Shown in pieces: positions 1 through 11,282 of a DNA stretch of 64,000 nucleotides. The stretch covers positions 130,363 through 194,362 of the forward strand of contig LNKV01000003.1 in assembly GCA_001465935.1 (NCBI GenBank). The letters run 5' to 3'. Position numbers and translations under genes: made by a program. Under the pieces are notes generated by a model. That model was not told the origin of the DNA. It saw only the letters and a program-made list of their open reading frames with translations, and searched no databases. The stretch is from Clarireedia homoeocarpa (Eukaryota; Ascomycota; Leotiomycetes; Helotiales; Rutstroemiaceae). The number at the start of each line of letters is the position of its first letter. Within the stretch, counting starts at the first letter, position 1.

Positions 1-1541
1 ACTTGCAACGTTCTTCCATCGCCATACCTAGTCTTCTCATCACATCAACTCTCATCACATTAACAAGCTGCGAGGATTTATTGAGCGATGACAAAAATGT
101 TGTCCCTCGAGAGTATCTTTTCTCTTTTGTTTTGACTGGAAGAAAAAAAACAAAACCTTTCTGAGGGTCTGCTGCGTAGAGCAACCCGTCGATCAAGGTG
201 GTTAACTATCAATGATAACTATCGCAAACTTATGAATGAGCAGAGGTGAGACGGTTTCCCTATAACATTGAACAATGTTGACACACCAACCACAGCTTAT
301 GCTATTTTGCTGTGGTCGCTCAGAATTCCACTTTTTCATTAAATCCAGGAAGAGCATCATAACATGAAGGTGCGAGATACTCCATGAAGCCACGTGATGC
401 TTTCGAGTTGAAATTTGTATCGTCGGCATGTCTACTGTGTAGAAAGTCGCGCGGGGCGCTCGTCACATCCAGCATAACAAGCACTCACGATTCCTCATGA
501 CTAGGGCCATTACTGCGAGAGGACCTCATCAACTTGGCCGAGTTTGAAACACTGCTTTCCGACATGTCGACCTTTCAGCACGTACACCACAAGAGCAAGA
601 GAAAGTCATTACCCTCGCGCGGAAGTAGGGGAAGCAGAAGTCAGCAGTGCCCACTCTCGAATGGAAAATGGAGGACCCTCGGCGGTAATCATTCCGTATT
701 CCATACATTTTACTGTCGATGTTCTGATGGTGTGGAAGAAAAGGGGGGCCATGAGGGGTCAATGGCTCGAGGTGTGGATCTACCACTAAACCTTGTCTTA
801 ACTTCTGCTTGTAACGACTGGTGGCGGGTGGTGGCGGTAGTGATCCACTTCCTGCACAATCACACGTGATAGTTCTAGGAGGGGGGCACAGATTGCGGAT
901 TCGGGAGCAAGGCTGGTAAGTGTTGTCCAATGAAGCGTTTCCGTCTGTCGCTGTTAGAAGGCAGAGGATGTGTAGGAGTGGAAGGCGTTGTGGGCTGACA
1001 TCTGACAAGCCAAGACACAACTCCAAAGATGGTACTATAAGCAAAGGATTATTCTATCAACGAGGTCAATTGAAACGGCCAAGGAAAGTTGCATTGCTGT
1101 CCTTTTACTTCACTCGAATAATTGATTTATAATTTCGATTCAGGCTGATTGCACAAAGTAATTTGCCCCAGCGATCATTCGGACTTGAAAGGCGGTACAG
1201 GGCCGTCCTCGTACCTCAAAGTGTACATAAATGCTAAGAACACGCTGTTATCTTAATCACTAGCGGTTGTAAAGGAACTGTAGCTGATAAATTTGGCGGG
1301 GCTGGAGCCGAGTGCACTTCCAATAAAGAGACCACCTTCTCCTCTTCTCCTCTACCATTTTCTTACCTTTCAACTCCCTCATTCTTTTTCCTTATCGACA
1401 ATCATTCAAAGACGTATGTTTCAAGATCTGCTATCTGCTATCTCATAATCCACATCTATCTCCTAGATCATCATGTATTACAATGGAACATCCAAACTAA
1501 CGCTTTGACTGTCTAGGCCCGTGAACGGAAATACCTTCAAC
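1..1541. other. Upstream region of the PDI gene, no supported gene
   Basis: No convincing gene was found. Overlapping open frames on both strands between about 530 and 1130 lack introns, domains or protein-like composition. The last 220 bases look like the PDI promoter: a CCAAT box at 1320-1324 and a long CT-rich tract at about 1331-1395, a common layout just upstream of fungal transcription starts. Confidence 0.6.
1414..1516 (+). other. Probable intron in the 5' untranslated region of the PDI gene
   Basis: A GTATGT donor starts at 1414 and a CTAG acceptor ends at 1516, with an ACTAAC branch site at about 1495-1500, some 15 bases before the acceptor. The intron lies wholly before the PDI start codon at 1542. 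It is inferred from splice signals only. Confidence 0.55.
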
Positions 1542-3367
1542 ATGCGTCCTTTCCAAACTCTGGCCATTGGTCTCGCAGGAGCTGCGATTGCCTCGGCTTC
1601 TGATGTATCATCTCTTACAAAAGACACATTCAATGATTTCGTAAAGGAACATGATTTGGCACTTTTAGAGTGTAAGTTTCATCCCCAGCGTATCTTTTCC
1701 TGAACCATTAGCTAACTCTTTTGTCTTATCTAGTCTTCGCAGTATGTCCCTCCTAATTATTCTCAAGCAGTTAAATTTTACTAATCTGCTGTTCTTGCGC
1801 ATAGCCTTGGTGGTAAGAAATCACTTAAAGGACACCTGTTCGATTGAGATTACTAATTGGGTGAATAGTGGCCACTGCAAAGCATTAGCACCCGAGTACG
1901 AAGAAGCCGCAACAACTTTGAAGGAAAAGAAGATTGCTCTTGCGAAGGTGGATTGCACAGAAGAAGCCGACCTCTGCCAGACCTATGGTGTGGAAGGATA
2001 CCCAACTCTTAAGGTCTTCCGTGGCCCTGATAATGTCTCCCCATATTCTGGTGCCAGAAAGGCTCCTGCGTAAGTGCTGAAAATGCCAAGGGCAAATAGC
2101 AGCTAGCTGATACAAGAGCTACAGGATTGTCTCTTACATGACGAAGCAATCTCTACCAGCTGTGTCGGTCTTGACAAAGGACACTCTCGAGGACTTCAAG
2201 ACTGCCGACAAGGTTGTCTTGGTCGCTTACTTCGATGCCGAGGATAAAACATCAAACGCCACTTTCACTAGTGTTGCAGAGAAACTTCGCGACACCTTCC
2301 TTTTCGGTGCAAGCAACGACGCTGCGTTGGCAAAGGCCGAAGGTGTCAGCTTCCCATCCGTCGTCCTCTACAAGTCATTCGATGAAGGAAAGAGCATTTT
2401 CTCAGATTCTTTCGAGGCTGAGGTGATTGAGAAGTTCGCCAACACTGCATCTATCCCATTGATCGGTGAGGTCGGTCCAGAGACCTATGCCGGTTACATG
2501 GCCACTGGTATTCCATTGGCATACATTTTCGCTGAAACCCCTGAGGAGCGTACATCTCTCTCCGAGAAACTCAAGCCAATTGCCGAGAAGCACCGTGGTG
2601 CAATCAGCTTTGCAACTATTGATGCTAAGGCTTTCGGTGCTCACGCTGGTAACTTGAACCTCAAGGCAGACCAATTCCCTGCGTTCGCCATTCAAGACAC
2701 AGTCAACAACAAGAAGTACCCATATGACCAAGAGGCTGAGATCACCGAGGAGCTCATTGGCAAATTTGTTCAACAATATGTTGACGGCAAGATCGAGCCA
2801 AGCATCAAATCTGAGCCCATCCCAGAGACTCAAGAGGGCCCTGTTCAAATTGTTGTTGCTAATAACTATGACGATATTGTCTTGGATGACAGCAAGGACG
2901 TGTTGATTGAATTCTACGCCCCATGGTGCGGTCACTGCAAGGCTCTTGCACCAAAATATGACATCCTCGCTGGTCTTTACGCTGATGCTGGCCACAATGA
3001 CAAGGTCACCATTGCTAAGGTCGATGCCACTCTTAACGACGTTCCTGATGAGATCCAAGGTTTCCCCACCATCAAATTGTACAAGGCTGGTGACAAGAAG
3101 AACCCTGTTACATATAGTGGAAGCCGTAGCATTGAGGACTTGATCGAGTTCATCAAGGAGAATGGCAAGTATAAGATCGAGGTTACATACGATGAGAACG
3201 CCACTGCATCACCTGATGCTCAGAAGCCAATTGTTGAGTCTATGGCAAACCAAGCAGAGGCAGCAACTGAGTCCGTAAAGAGCGCTGCTGAAGAGGTCAA
3301 GGATACTGTCACAAGCAAGGTTGCTTCAGCTACTGGGGCTGCTGAAAGTGAACATGACGAATTGTAA
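1542..3367 (+). CDS. Protein disulfide isomerase, ER lumen
   Basis: Encodes 529 residues in five exons: 1542-1671, 1734-1741, 1805-1812, 1869-2069 and 2125-3367. It catalyses formation and rearrangement of disulfides during protein folding in the endoplasmic reticulum. The order is an N-terminal signal peptide ending near ASA, a first thioredoxin domain with [17 protein letters not shown], two redox-inactive thioredoxin-like domains, a second catalytic domain with [14 protein letters not shown], an Ala/Glu-rich acidic tail, and the C-terminal ER-retrieval signal HDEL. Exons 2 and 3 are only 8 nt each; together they encode the residues just before and into the first active site, and every junction is in phase. 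The ATG at 1542 was chosen because it begins the signal peptide. Length and domain order match fungal Pdi1, so the identification is very secure. Confidence 0.97.
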
Positions 3368-3809
3368 GGGGGGTCGTTATGAAGTTTGTCTTTGACTTGT
3401 ATAATGTACGTGCGAGTAAATCGCTGGGGAATTCGAGTTTCCTCGATTTTCTATCTTTGATCACTTGAAATAGCAATAGCATGAAAAATTGAACAGCTTG
3501 TTAGCCTTTGAACATGCGATGTAAATAGCTTTCGACTTCGTTATTAAAACGACTAAATGATGATTGGTGAGGTCTGTTGACCCCGCATTGTTCTGCTTCC
3601 AAATAAGCCACAAATTTATTCGCGCCTCAGGTAATGAAGCTGGGGAAGCTCAGAGCTTGATCATACATAATTTAGCACAAGAAATTATACTCCGCACACG
3701 ACGATTTAACAAAGACTTCCGGAACTCCCAAAACTCGCCCCGCATCGAAATTCATGCCACAATAAAGCACATTAATTGACCATCTACTGCAATTAAACAA
3801 ACACATAAA
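3368..3809. other. Intergenic region between PDI and the small mitochondrial protein
   Basis: It holds the 3' end of the PDI transcript and the promoter of the gene at 3810. No frame with coding character was seen. Confidence 0.5.
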
Positions 3810-4286
3810 ATGGCATCGCGCATTCTCCGACCCGCGTCGAGGGTCTTCAATGCCAATGTGCCTCAGCGCGCAGCGTTCCAAGCTCGAAACTTCCAATCTT
3901 CCGCTCGCAGGGCGGCAGATGTGACGCCGTTACCGGTCAAGAAGCCTGTTGGAGCTTTCAGAGGAGGGTGAGCCTTTATTTTTAGGGAGCTTGTGGACAA
4001 CTAGCAGCTAATTCATGCAAAGACTACTTGGATTCTTCTTAGGATGCTCCGTCGCAGGCTTCGGCACTTATTACTACATTTTGGAGGAATACAAAGTTAG
4101 CAATGAACTGTTGACGGAAGATATTTATGTGAGTTGTTTAGAGAGTGCGCGGAAGGATTGGAGAGAGGTCAATGCTAATGAGGGGTTTTCGCTTGGTAGA
4201 GCTTGCAAAACTCGGTGCAGAGGGTTCACACATATGTTCAATCGCTGGAAGAAAAGCTCGTGGATCTGGAGAAGAAGAAGAAATAG
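3810..4286 (+). CDS. Small single-pass mitochondrial protein of unknown function
   Basis: Encodes 116 residues in three exons: 3810-3967, 4023-4128 and 4200-4286, all in phase. The first 35 residues are rich in Arg, Ser and Ala without acidic residues (start MASRILRPASRVF; FQSSARR near residue 30), which is the composition of a mitochondrial presequence. A single hydrophobic segment at about residues 54-72 (LLGFFLGCSVAGFGTYYY) is followed by a heptad-like helical stretch ending in a lysine cluster, probably a short coiled coil facing one side of the inner membrane. I do not recognise the family. Conserved small proteins with this layout occur in fungi, but no function is assigned here. Confidence 0.8.
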
Positions 4287-4819
4287 GTCAGCCTGGTGAA
4301 AGTTGGAGGAGTGTGTTGGAATACGAATGGCACATAGTGAGAGGGAGAGGGGGTGCTTGGGATCGGCAAGGGCGGACTGGATTGTGTACAACATATTGAG
4401 ATAAGATGAGATGAGATGATTGCATATCGTCCCGCGCATGGCACACTGTTTATGGCAATAAAGATGCATCTCCAGCTACAAGAATTGCTTCTTGATATTG
4501 GAATATGATATGGTTTCTGGCGCATTTGTGGACCTACTTTGAGAGCCGTTAGTGCAATTGATGGTTACTGCGACTACGGATTTCCGGAAAATTGAGTATA
4601 GGCATATTTGACAGACAGCTGGTCAATTTCTAGGTGTGGTACAATCTCGTTGTCTTCACGAAATCTTCCTATGAATTCCGAAGCTCGCGTGCATATTCTC
4701 ATGAGCTTGCAGTTTCGCCTCTCGCGCACCAAAAGAAAAAAATATCTAAGGTTCCTCCCCCAAACTCCTAACACATTCTCTGCAACAACGAGCTCCATAT
4801 TTTATTAACGATTCGCGCA
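4287..4819. other. Intergenic region, no supported gene
   Basis: Short open frames on both strands overlap one another and show no splice pattern or recognisable domain. The region should contain the 3' end of the previous gene and the promoter of the Vps71-like gene. Confidence 0.5.
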
Positions 4820-5817
4820 ATGAATTTCGGTGTAGTCGAACTCGCAACTTCAAAGAATACTCTTGCCCCGGGTTGGGCCTACGTACCGGATGTAGGCACC
4901 ACCATCCCTTCTACAGCCTTACAACCTTCTGCTCGTCGAGCCGCGCGTGGTCTGCCGTCAGCGAACTCTCACGAAACGACCGCGAAACAAGATGCAAAGA
5001 TATTACGAGAGCTTGCAGCTCTAGATAGAGAGAATCACCGCGATGTGAACATCCCCGTACCGATCCGTCATCGGGACAATGCTGGACGAGGTAAATCCAA
5101 TCTACTTTTAGTCTTGCGACTCGATATAGCTTCAGATGCTAATGGTATATTCAACAAACAGTAACCCATGGCAAAGTAACGCCCGCAGTCCGCAAAATCC
5201 TAGCCTCCCAAAAAACCTTCGCAAACCATCTCTCCGACTACGAAGCTCTCGCCGCCCTCCCATCATCATCCCAACCCGCTCCCGCAGTTCAACCAGCTAC
5301 TCCTACCGTCTCTACACCCACAGCATCCACACCGAACAACCTCGCCAGCACTGGCAAGCGCAGCCACAAGAGAAAAGAACCCACTGCGCCTGCCGTACCT
5401 CCCGAGAAACGCAGTCATAAAAAGAAAGACCTTACTGCCCCCAGCATCTCTACTCCCCTCCGACAAGTCGCCGCCCCGCTCCCACCGATCATCACCGCAC
5501 CCGTGGCAGAACTATCGCAGGGCTCCGCACCGCCACCTAAAGCGCACCCCGGCGATACCGACCCCTTGCTTGTCTCGCGGGTGCCGACGATGCCGACGCA
5601 GGAGGAGTTGGAGCGGTTGCTGGCGCAGCCGCCGTTGAGCTATCATGAGGCGAGGGGCGGCTGGACGCCGGAGGATCGCAGGAAGCCGATGAGGGTTTTC
5701 TGTGAGGTTTGTGGGTATTGGGGGAGGATTAAGTGTACGAGGTGTGGGGGGAGAGTGTGTGCGTTGGAGTGCCTGAATACGCATAAGGAGGAGTGTTTTA
5801 CGAGGTATGGTGCTTAG
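4820..5817 (+). CDS. SWR1-complex zinc-HIT protein, Vps71/Swc6-like
   Basis: Encodes 308 residues in two exons, 4820-5090 and 5162-5817. The C-terminal 40 residues form a zf-HIT finger: CEVCGYWGRIKCTRCGGRVC followed by C, H and C ligands and ending ECFTRYGA, the arrangement of yeast Vps71/Swc6 and human ZNHIT1. These proteins are subunits of the SWR1/SRCAP remodeller, which replaces H2A with H2A.Z in nucleosomes. A motif before the finger (GGWTPEDRRKP) also fits this family. The middle is a low-complexity Pro/Ala/Lys-rich linker with two similar basic patches (KRSHKRKE, KRSHKKKD), probably nuclear localisation signals. Yeast Vps71 is of similar size. The gene converges on the Kel3-like gene, whose stop lies about 160 bases away. 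Confidence 0.9.
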
Positions 5818-5973
5818 ATTGGGTTTGGATGCATTTATAGGCAGCGAGGGGGGATTGGTTTGGTTATTTATACCCTGGAGTTCAAAAAAGAGGAGTTGGG
5901 GAAAATGTAGGGTTGGGATGAGAATGAATGGTAAGAGGGCTGAGATTGATAGCTCTGTAATGGTACCGGTATT

Positions 5974-8183
5974 CTATCTTCTCCTTCCAACACCACCCGT
6001 GCTTGCCTCCGCTCGATCGGCCAATGTGACGACTTCCCCAATGCCAGCCGCTTCCTGCTCGTCTTCCAACGCGGTGATCTCCTCGCGACTATCCCACCAT
6101 TTCTCCTCGCTCATCTCGAACGCTTTGGTCTTGATTTCCTTGACGGATAAGGTCTCGGGCTGGATACCCTTCCATCTCAAACTCGTCATCAGTGCTTCTT
6201 GCCATTCATTGCCTGTGCGCTGGAAGAAGTCTCTGCGCGATTCGAAGGGTCTAGGATGCGGTAGATTATCCTCTGGTCCTGACGTGCTTGACTCTTCGGG
6301 TGTGTCGTCAAATGTAGATGATGTTGGTGTCTCAGCTGGCTCTTCGCCCTCCTTTGCTTTGCGCTTAGACTGGCGCGTACTTTCTGTATGCAGTTGTTTC
6401 TTATCCACCATTTTAATGTCACCCTCCTCATCTTCTTCCTCATCCTCGTCATCCTCATCATCCTCGTCGTCTTCGTCATCTTCACTTCCCTCCTCACTCC
6501 CAACCCAATTCTCCACCTCCCGTCTGAATATCTCCTTTACTCCATCCATCTTCCCCAAATCAACCGCATACATCTCATCAAACGTATACTCCCTATCCCC
6601 CTTCTCGTACGTGCCTCCATAGATAAACAAAACATCATCCTGTACCGCCAACTGCGCATTAAACCTCACATGCGGAAACTCCATCAAAACCTGCTTCGCT
6701 GGCCCCTTTCCCTTCCCCTCATCTTCATCATCTTCCTCCCCCGACCCGCCAACCTTCTTATCAATCTCCATTTCATCCGCTTCAGCAAGCGACTTCCCTG
6801 TCTCCAACGCTGCTAAATTCCTCAGCAACTCCTCCTCATTCGCTTGGCCCCTGCCTCTGCGTCCGCCTCGCTCATTGCCTATGTTCTTCTTCTGGCTGGT
6901 TCTCGGTTTGCGTAAGGAGAGCGGGAAATATCGATTCCGTTCGATGTTCCATGCGAATAGCGTGTTGAAGAACTCGCTATCAATACCCTCTTCACTGTCT
7001 TCGACGTCGTGCACACCGCCGAATTGAATTCCACGGCCCTTGTGGTATGCCATGGTTGCACCGGCTCGCGGCGGGTTCGGTGTGTTGGTGGGCTTTTTAC
7101 GACGTTCCCAGCGGACGGTTGGGGGTGTCGGGGTGGATGTGTCGGCGGGTTGGGTGATGCGGAGGTACCAGCAGTCTTGATGGATCATGGGTCTGGTTGA
7201 CGAGTTAGTCTTATTTTCGTTGTTTGGACGTATGGCTTTTGTTAGCAGGGGCCATACTTCAAAATATTCCTTTGGGCTTGTCCACCTCCTTTCATTTGTT
7301 TCCCCGTCAATGTGGCCTTAACACGTGAGTATCCTCCATACAGCACTGCACCAGCTTCGTGTGGTAGGAAAGAGAACGAAGATCGAGCATCAGGTTTCTG
7401 GGAGGCTAGTGGTAATACAGGGTTGTGCCAGACGTAGTTCTGCGTGTCGTAGATCCAGAGATCACCTAGATACTTCGTTTGCTGAGAAGTATCTTGGAAT
7501 CCACCGAACAAGATGATGTAGTTTTTGTAGTAGGTCATGCGGTGTCCACTTCTTGCTGGTGGAGTCTTGCCTTTGGTCTCAATGCGCGTCCATTCTCGTT
7601 CAGAGGGTTCGAGACGCCAGAAATCCTACAAAAGTGTTAGCACCGCCGGATAGAAGGGATCAAATATCGCATGTGAACATACGTTATAATGGTAAAACGT
7701 CCCCTGTTTTGGCGATGAAAACTCTCCACCAAATAAATATATTCCACCCGCATTCCCTCCTCTACACCAAGCATGTCCACTTCTCGGCAGCGGCGCATTC
7801 GGACTTGTTATCAAGTGCCACTCATCTTTATTCGTAGCATACACATACAAATCATTATAAAAGCTTGCCAGCGCTCCATTGAAGTATTCGCCACCGAACA
7901 AAAACAACTCATTCGAATTTGACGGACTAGCAATAAACGTAGATGATGCTCTTGGTTTTGGAGGGTCGCACACAACTTCTGTCACTTTGAGGAACAGTTC
8001 CTGCTTCTTGGCATATTCGGCGAGAACGGCGTCAAGGTCGATGTCTTCGGCATCGCTGTCGTCGGCTTTGGTTTTAGCGCTCTTGGCTGCAGATTTCTTT
8101 TCGCCTTTCTTTTCTTGCTTTTGCTTCTTTTCGGCGAGCTTCTTCTTCTTGTCTTCGGATTTGGATTTCTTGTCTTTGGCCAT
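5974..8183 (-). CDS. Kelch-repeat protein, Kel3/KLHDC4-like
   Basis: Encodes 695 residues in three exons on the minus strand: 8183-7683, 7625-7258 and 7192-5974. The N-terminus is a highly charged Lys-rich stretch (MAKDKKSKSEDKKKK), followed by Kelch blades with the usual Gly-Gly doublets and aromatic positions (ELFLFGGEYFNG, GIYLFGGEF, YIILFGGFQD, GAVLYGGYS, GIQFGGVHD, DVLFIYGGTYEKG), which should fold as a beta propeller. Two acidic low-complexity inserts follow, one a run of Asp/Glu at about plus-strand 6427-6490. Layout and length match yeast Kel3 and human KLHDC4, cytosolic proteins of poorly defined function. The ATG at 8183 starts the conserved Lys-rich N-terminus. Confidence 0.9.
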
Positions 8184-9067
8184 CTCGAGCTCCTATGCCT
8201 TTGGGAAGGCTTCGAGATCAGCAGAGTGTGGTAGGTATCACGTGACTAGAACTCAATGCATCAGTCCCTATCCCAAGATTGAGCTGTATAAGAGCGAATA
8301 TGATGCTTGGCCTGAGATTCTGTTCCATCAAATAGTGCGATGATGTCGAGACGTGTGTGGTGGCATTGCAGCTATGGCATCTCATCCCATCACTTTGAAG
8401 AACCTGCACCGTTGCACGAACTGGGATGAACTTTCATGTCCCATGGTCCATTCCGGCATATCTCTAAGAGCTTCCATAACCATACCAACAATAGGAGAGC
8501 ATGATGCCATGTTACATACCCGTGAAGTAATGGCCTTGGACGCGAAAGATGCGAGCTGTGTTCTTGTCTCGAAAAGATGTTTCTTGGTGGGATGAATTTT
8601 GTGCGGCCGCTGACCGAGTTTGCCCCACCATTCACCATTCACATGAAGCCTCCACGGCGGCGAGACTTCCCTTCACCTCCGCTCAGAAGCCCACAACATC
8701 CCAACAAGGTCAGCAAATTACAATGGACTGAACAGATCATTTTGTGGATTCATTTAGACATCCGACATACTCAATTGCTCCTGCATTCTCTGTCGCTACA
8801 TGTTTCCAATGTGTATTTGATTGATCCGTCAACTCTTGCTTTCATACATCTGTTTCTCTTTTTCAACCATCTTGCTTTGCTTTTCGTCCAGAAGCTTGTA
8901 TATAAAACCTGAGACTGTCCTCACTTCCGCAATCTCGTATTCCGGCTTCCACTCGTGAGTAGATAATGATTCTTAGAGTAGCTTCCACAACTTGGACTGT
9001 CAGCACTTCGAATTGAGCCGATGTATCTTCCAGACACCCGTCTCAACTGACAACAGGAACAGACACG
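8184..9067. other. Divergent intergenic region, no supported gene
   Basis: It separates the Kel3-like gene (-) from the aminopeptidase-like gene (+) and should contain both promoters. Open frames at 8353-8912 overlap on both strands, and none has protein-like composition. Confidence 0.5.
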
Positions 9068-10921
9068 ATGACTCTCGCTCGACTTCTTGAGTCCAAGTCA
9101 CACTTGATCCCAGGTAAGCTCGTCTTCAAAATTTCATGATATCTCTGCATGTTGCCGGTCTTATTTTCCTACCAATTTGTTAAACTCCCACTCTTGGACT
9201 ACTCCTGCCACGTCGCGCCGGATCATGGAACTATTTGCACTCATTATCAGAATTTCAAAGCAGTCACTGAGATGTATGGTGCTAATTTATATGTAGGAAA
9301 ACTAAAAGTTGCGGAATTATTCTTCGAGGTGCCTTTAGAGTGAGTGATTTCATGGTATTGTCTTGAGCTTCGGGGTGAAGCTCCCCTATCAATGATTCAG
9401 ACCCTCTAACATATACTTAGTTACTCTAACCTCACGAGAGGTACAATTAGGCTATTCGCGCGTAGCGTGACTAAATACGAGAAGCCTATAACTGTTACAA
9501 GCGAAGAGGAATCCCGCAAGTCGTCCCAGAAACCATGGTTTGTGTATCTCCAAGGTGGCCCAGGTTTTGGCTGCGGACCACCACAAGATTACACGCTCAC
9601 CAATATCGTTCTCGAGAAGGGCTACCAAATGCTGTATCTTGATCAGCGCGGTACTGGAATGAGCACTCCATTATCAGCTGCTACACTGGCTTTGCAAGGT
9701 GATGTTCATCGGCAGGTAGATTACGCCAAGCTGTTCCGAGCAGATAATATAGTCCGTGATTGTGAAGCTGTTCGCAAAACCCTCACCGCCGATTACCCTA
9801 ATGAATTAAAGAAGTTTGTAATTCTCTTGACTCACCATGGCATTCTATCTGTTCCTTGGGCCTAATGAAGATTTTAATTCTGTGGCTGACATCAATTTAG
9901 GTGGTCTATCTTTGGACAATCATTTGGGGGTTTTTGTGCCTTGACGTATCTGTCATTCTTCTACCAAGGACTGAGTGAAGTTTTCACAAGTGGAGGCTTG
10001 GCACCAGTAGGCCACTCAGCTGAGAAAGTCTATAGAGCCACCTTCAAAAAGGTAATGGAAAGAAATAGAGCGTACTACCAAAAGTTTCCAGAAGACGTTG
10101 AAACCGTTCATAGTCTAGCAATTCACATCAATGGCAAAGGCGGGTTATCACTGCCATCTGGTGGCACTTTGACGGTTCGCATGTTTTTGACAGCGGGAAT
10201 TCAGTTTGGCTCTCATGGCGGTCTCGATAGGGTTCATGATTTGGTCCTCCGTATGCGTTCTGATCTCGATCAATTCTCATTCATCACTCGCGCTACTCTT
10301 CAAGCGGTAGAAGATGTAATCAGCAAGGATAATAATATCATCTATGCTATTTTACACGAGGCTATCTACTGCCAGGGTGAGGCGTCGAACTGGGCTGCTG
10401 AAAGAGTATGTATTCTCGAAAACATCCCCAAATGGACAAGCTAACTCAATGATACAGGTAGGTAGAAGTATTCACGAATTTAGATGGCTGACAGGGGAGC
10501 CTCCGTCTCCCAATGCCGTAACCGAAGAACCTCTTTTCTTCTCGGGCGAAATGATCTATCCATTCATGTTCCAAACATCTCCCGAGTTGGAGCGGCTATC
10601 CCCCGTAGCTCATCATCTCGCCAAGTACTCAGACTGGCCGGACCTATACGACGAGTGGCAGTACGTTCTCCATCCCCCTTTCATCGCAAATCCGAAGCTG
10701 ATAAGTTGCATCACAGGCTAGCAAGAAACGAAGTTCCCCTCTATTCAGCTACTTACGTAGATGATATGTATGTCGATTTTGGGCTTGCGCAGGAAACCGC
10801 CAGGATGGTCAAAGGCTGCAAGCAGTTCATCACGAATTCGATGTATCATGATGCGGTAAGGTCAAAGACTGATCACATGATGACAGAGCTGTTCAAGTTG
10901 AGGGATGATTCGATTGATTAA
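9068..10921 (+). CDS. Prolyl aminopeptidase-like serine hydrolase (S33 family)
   Basis: Encodes 464 residues in six exons: 9068-9113, 9297-9339, 9421-9813, 9901-10405, 10458-10660 and 10717-10921. It belongs to the alpha/beta-hydrolase fold. GGPGFGCG near residue 70 forms the oxyanion-hole region, DQRGTGMS is the conserved strand after it, and GQSFGG carries the nucleophilic serine. The catalytic Asp is probably in YVDDMYVDF and the His in MYHDAVR near the end. Family members remove N-terminal proline from peptides, but substrate range cannot be read from sequence. There is no signal peptide, so it is probably cytosolic. The first intron is unusually long (183 nt) and stays open in one frame, so the N-terminal 15 residues are the least certain part. 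No tailoring-gene neighbourhood suggests a pathway. Confidence 0.88.
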
Positions 10922-11282
10922 TCATGAAGAACTGTTCGTTGGACTTGGTGGTTCAAGAAAACCATTACCATTTTAGATGAAGAATGTGATGTTTACGCCC
11001 GTTCTTAGAAATTTGACTGGTGTACAGAGAGAATAGAGGATATATTACATATATTAACTCGCGATCGTCAGCCTCATTATCACATTGATCTGCAGCCCGC
11101 TTTAGCCTACGGTATCACGCATAGTAGATACATTTCCCATTTCTGTGCCTTTCTTCCAAAACACCGCCGAGTTGTCGATACGTCAAACGAAGACTCCATC
11201 CACGTACATCTCATCCCTACTCAGACCCATAGCTAAATCTTAAGATACATCAAATCATACATTCGTTCATTCATGCATTTAT
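10922..11282. other. Convergent 3' intergenic region
   Basis: The aminopeptidase-like gene and the Wss1-like gene end toward each other here. Nothing beyond presumed 3' untranslated sequence is visible. Confidence 0.5.

Noticed and set aside
202..1132. Several open frames on both strands before the PDI gene
   Set aside because: They overlap one another, have no introns, no domain and no conserved composition.
8353..8912. Open frames in the divergent region between the Kel3-like and aminopeptidase-like genes
   Set aside because: Plus and minus frames are equally open and neither looks like protein.
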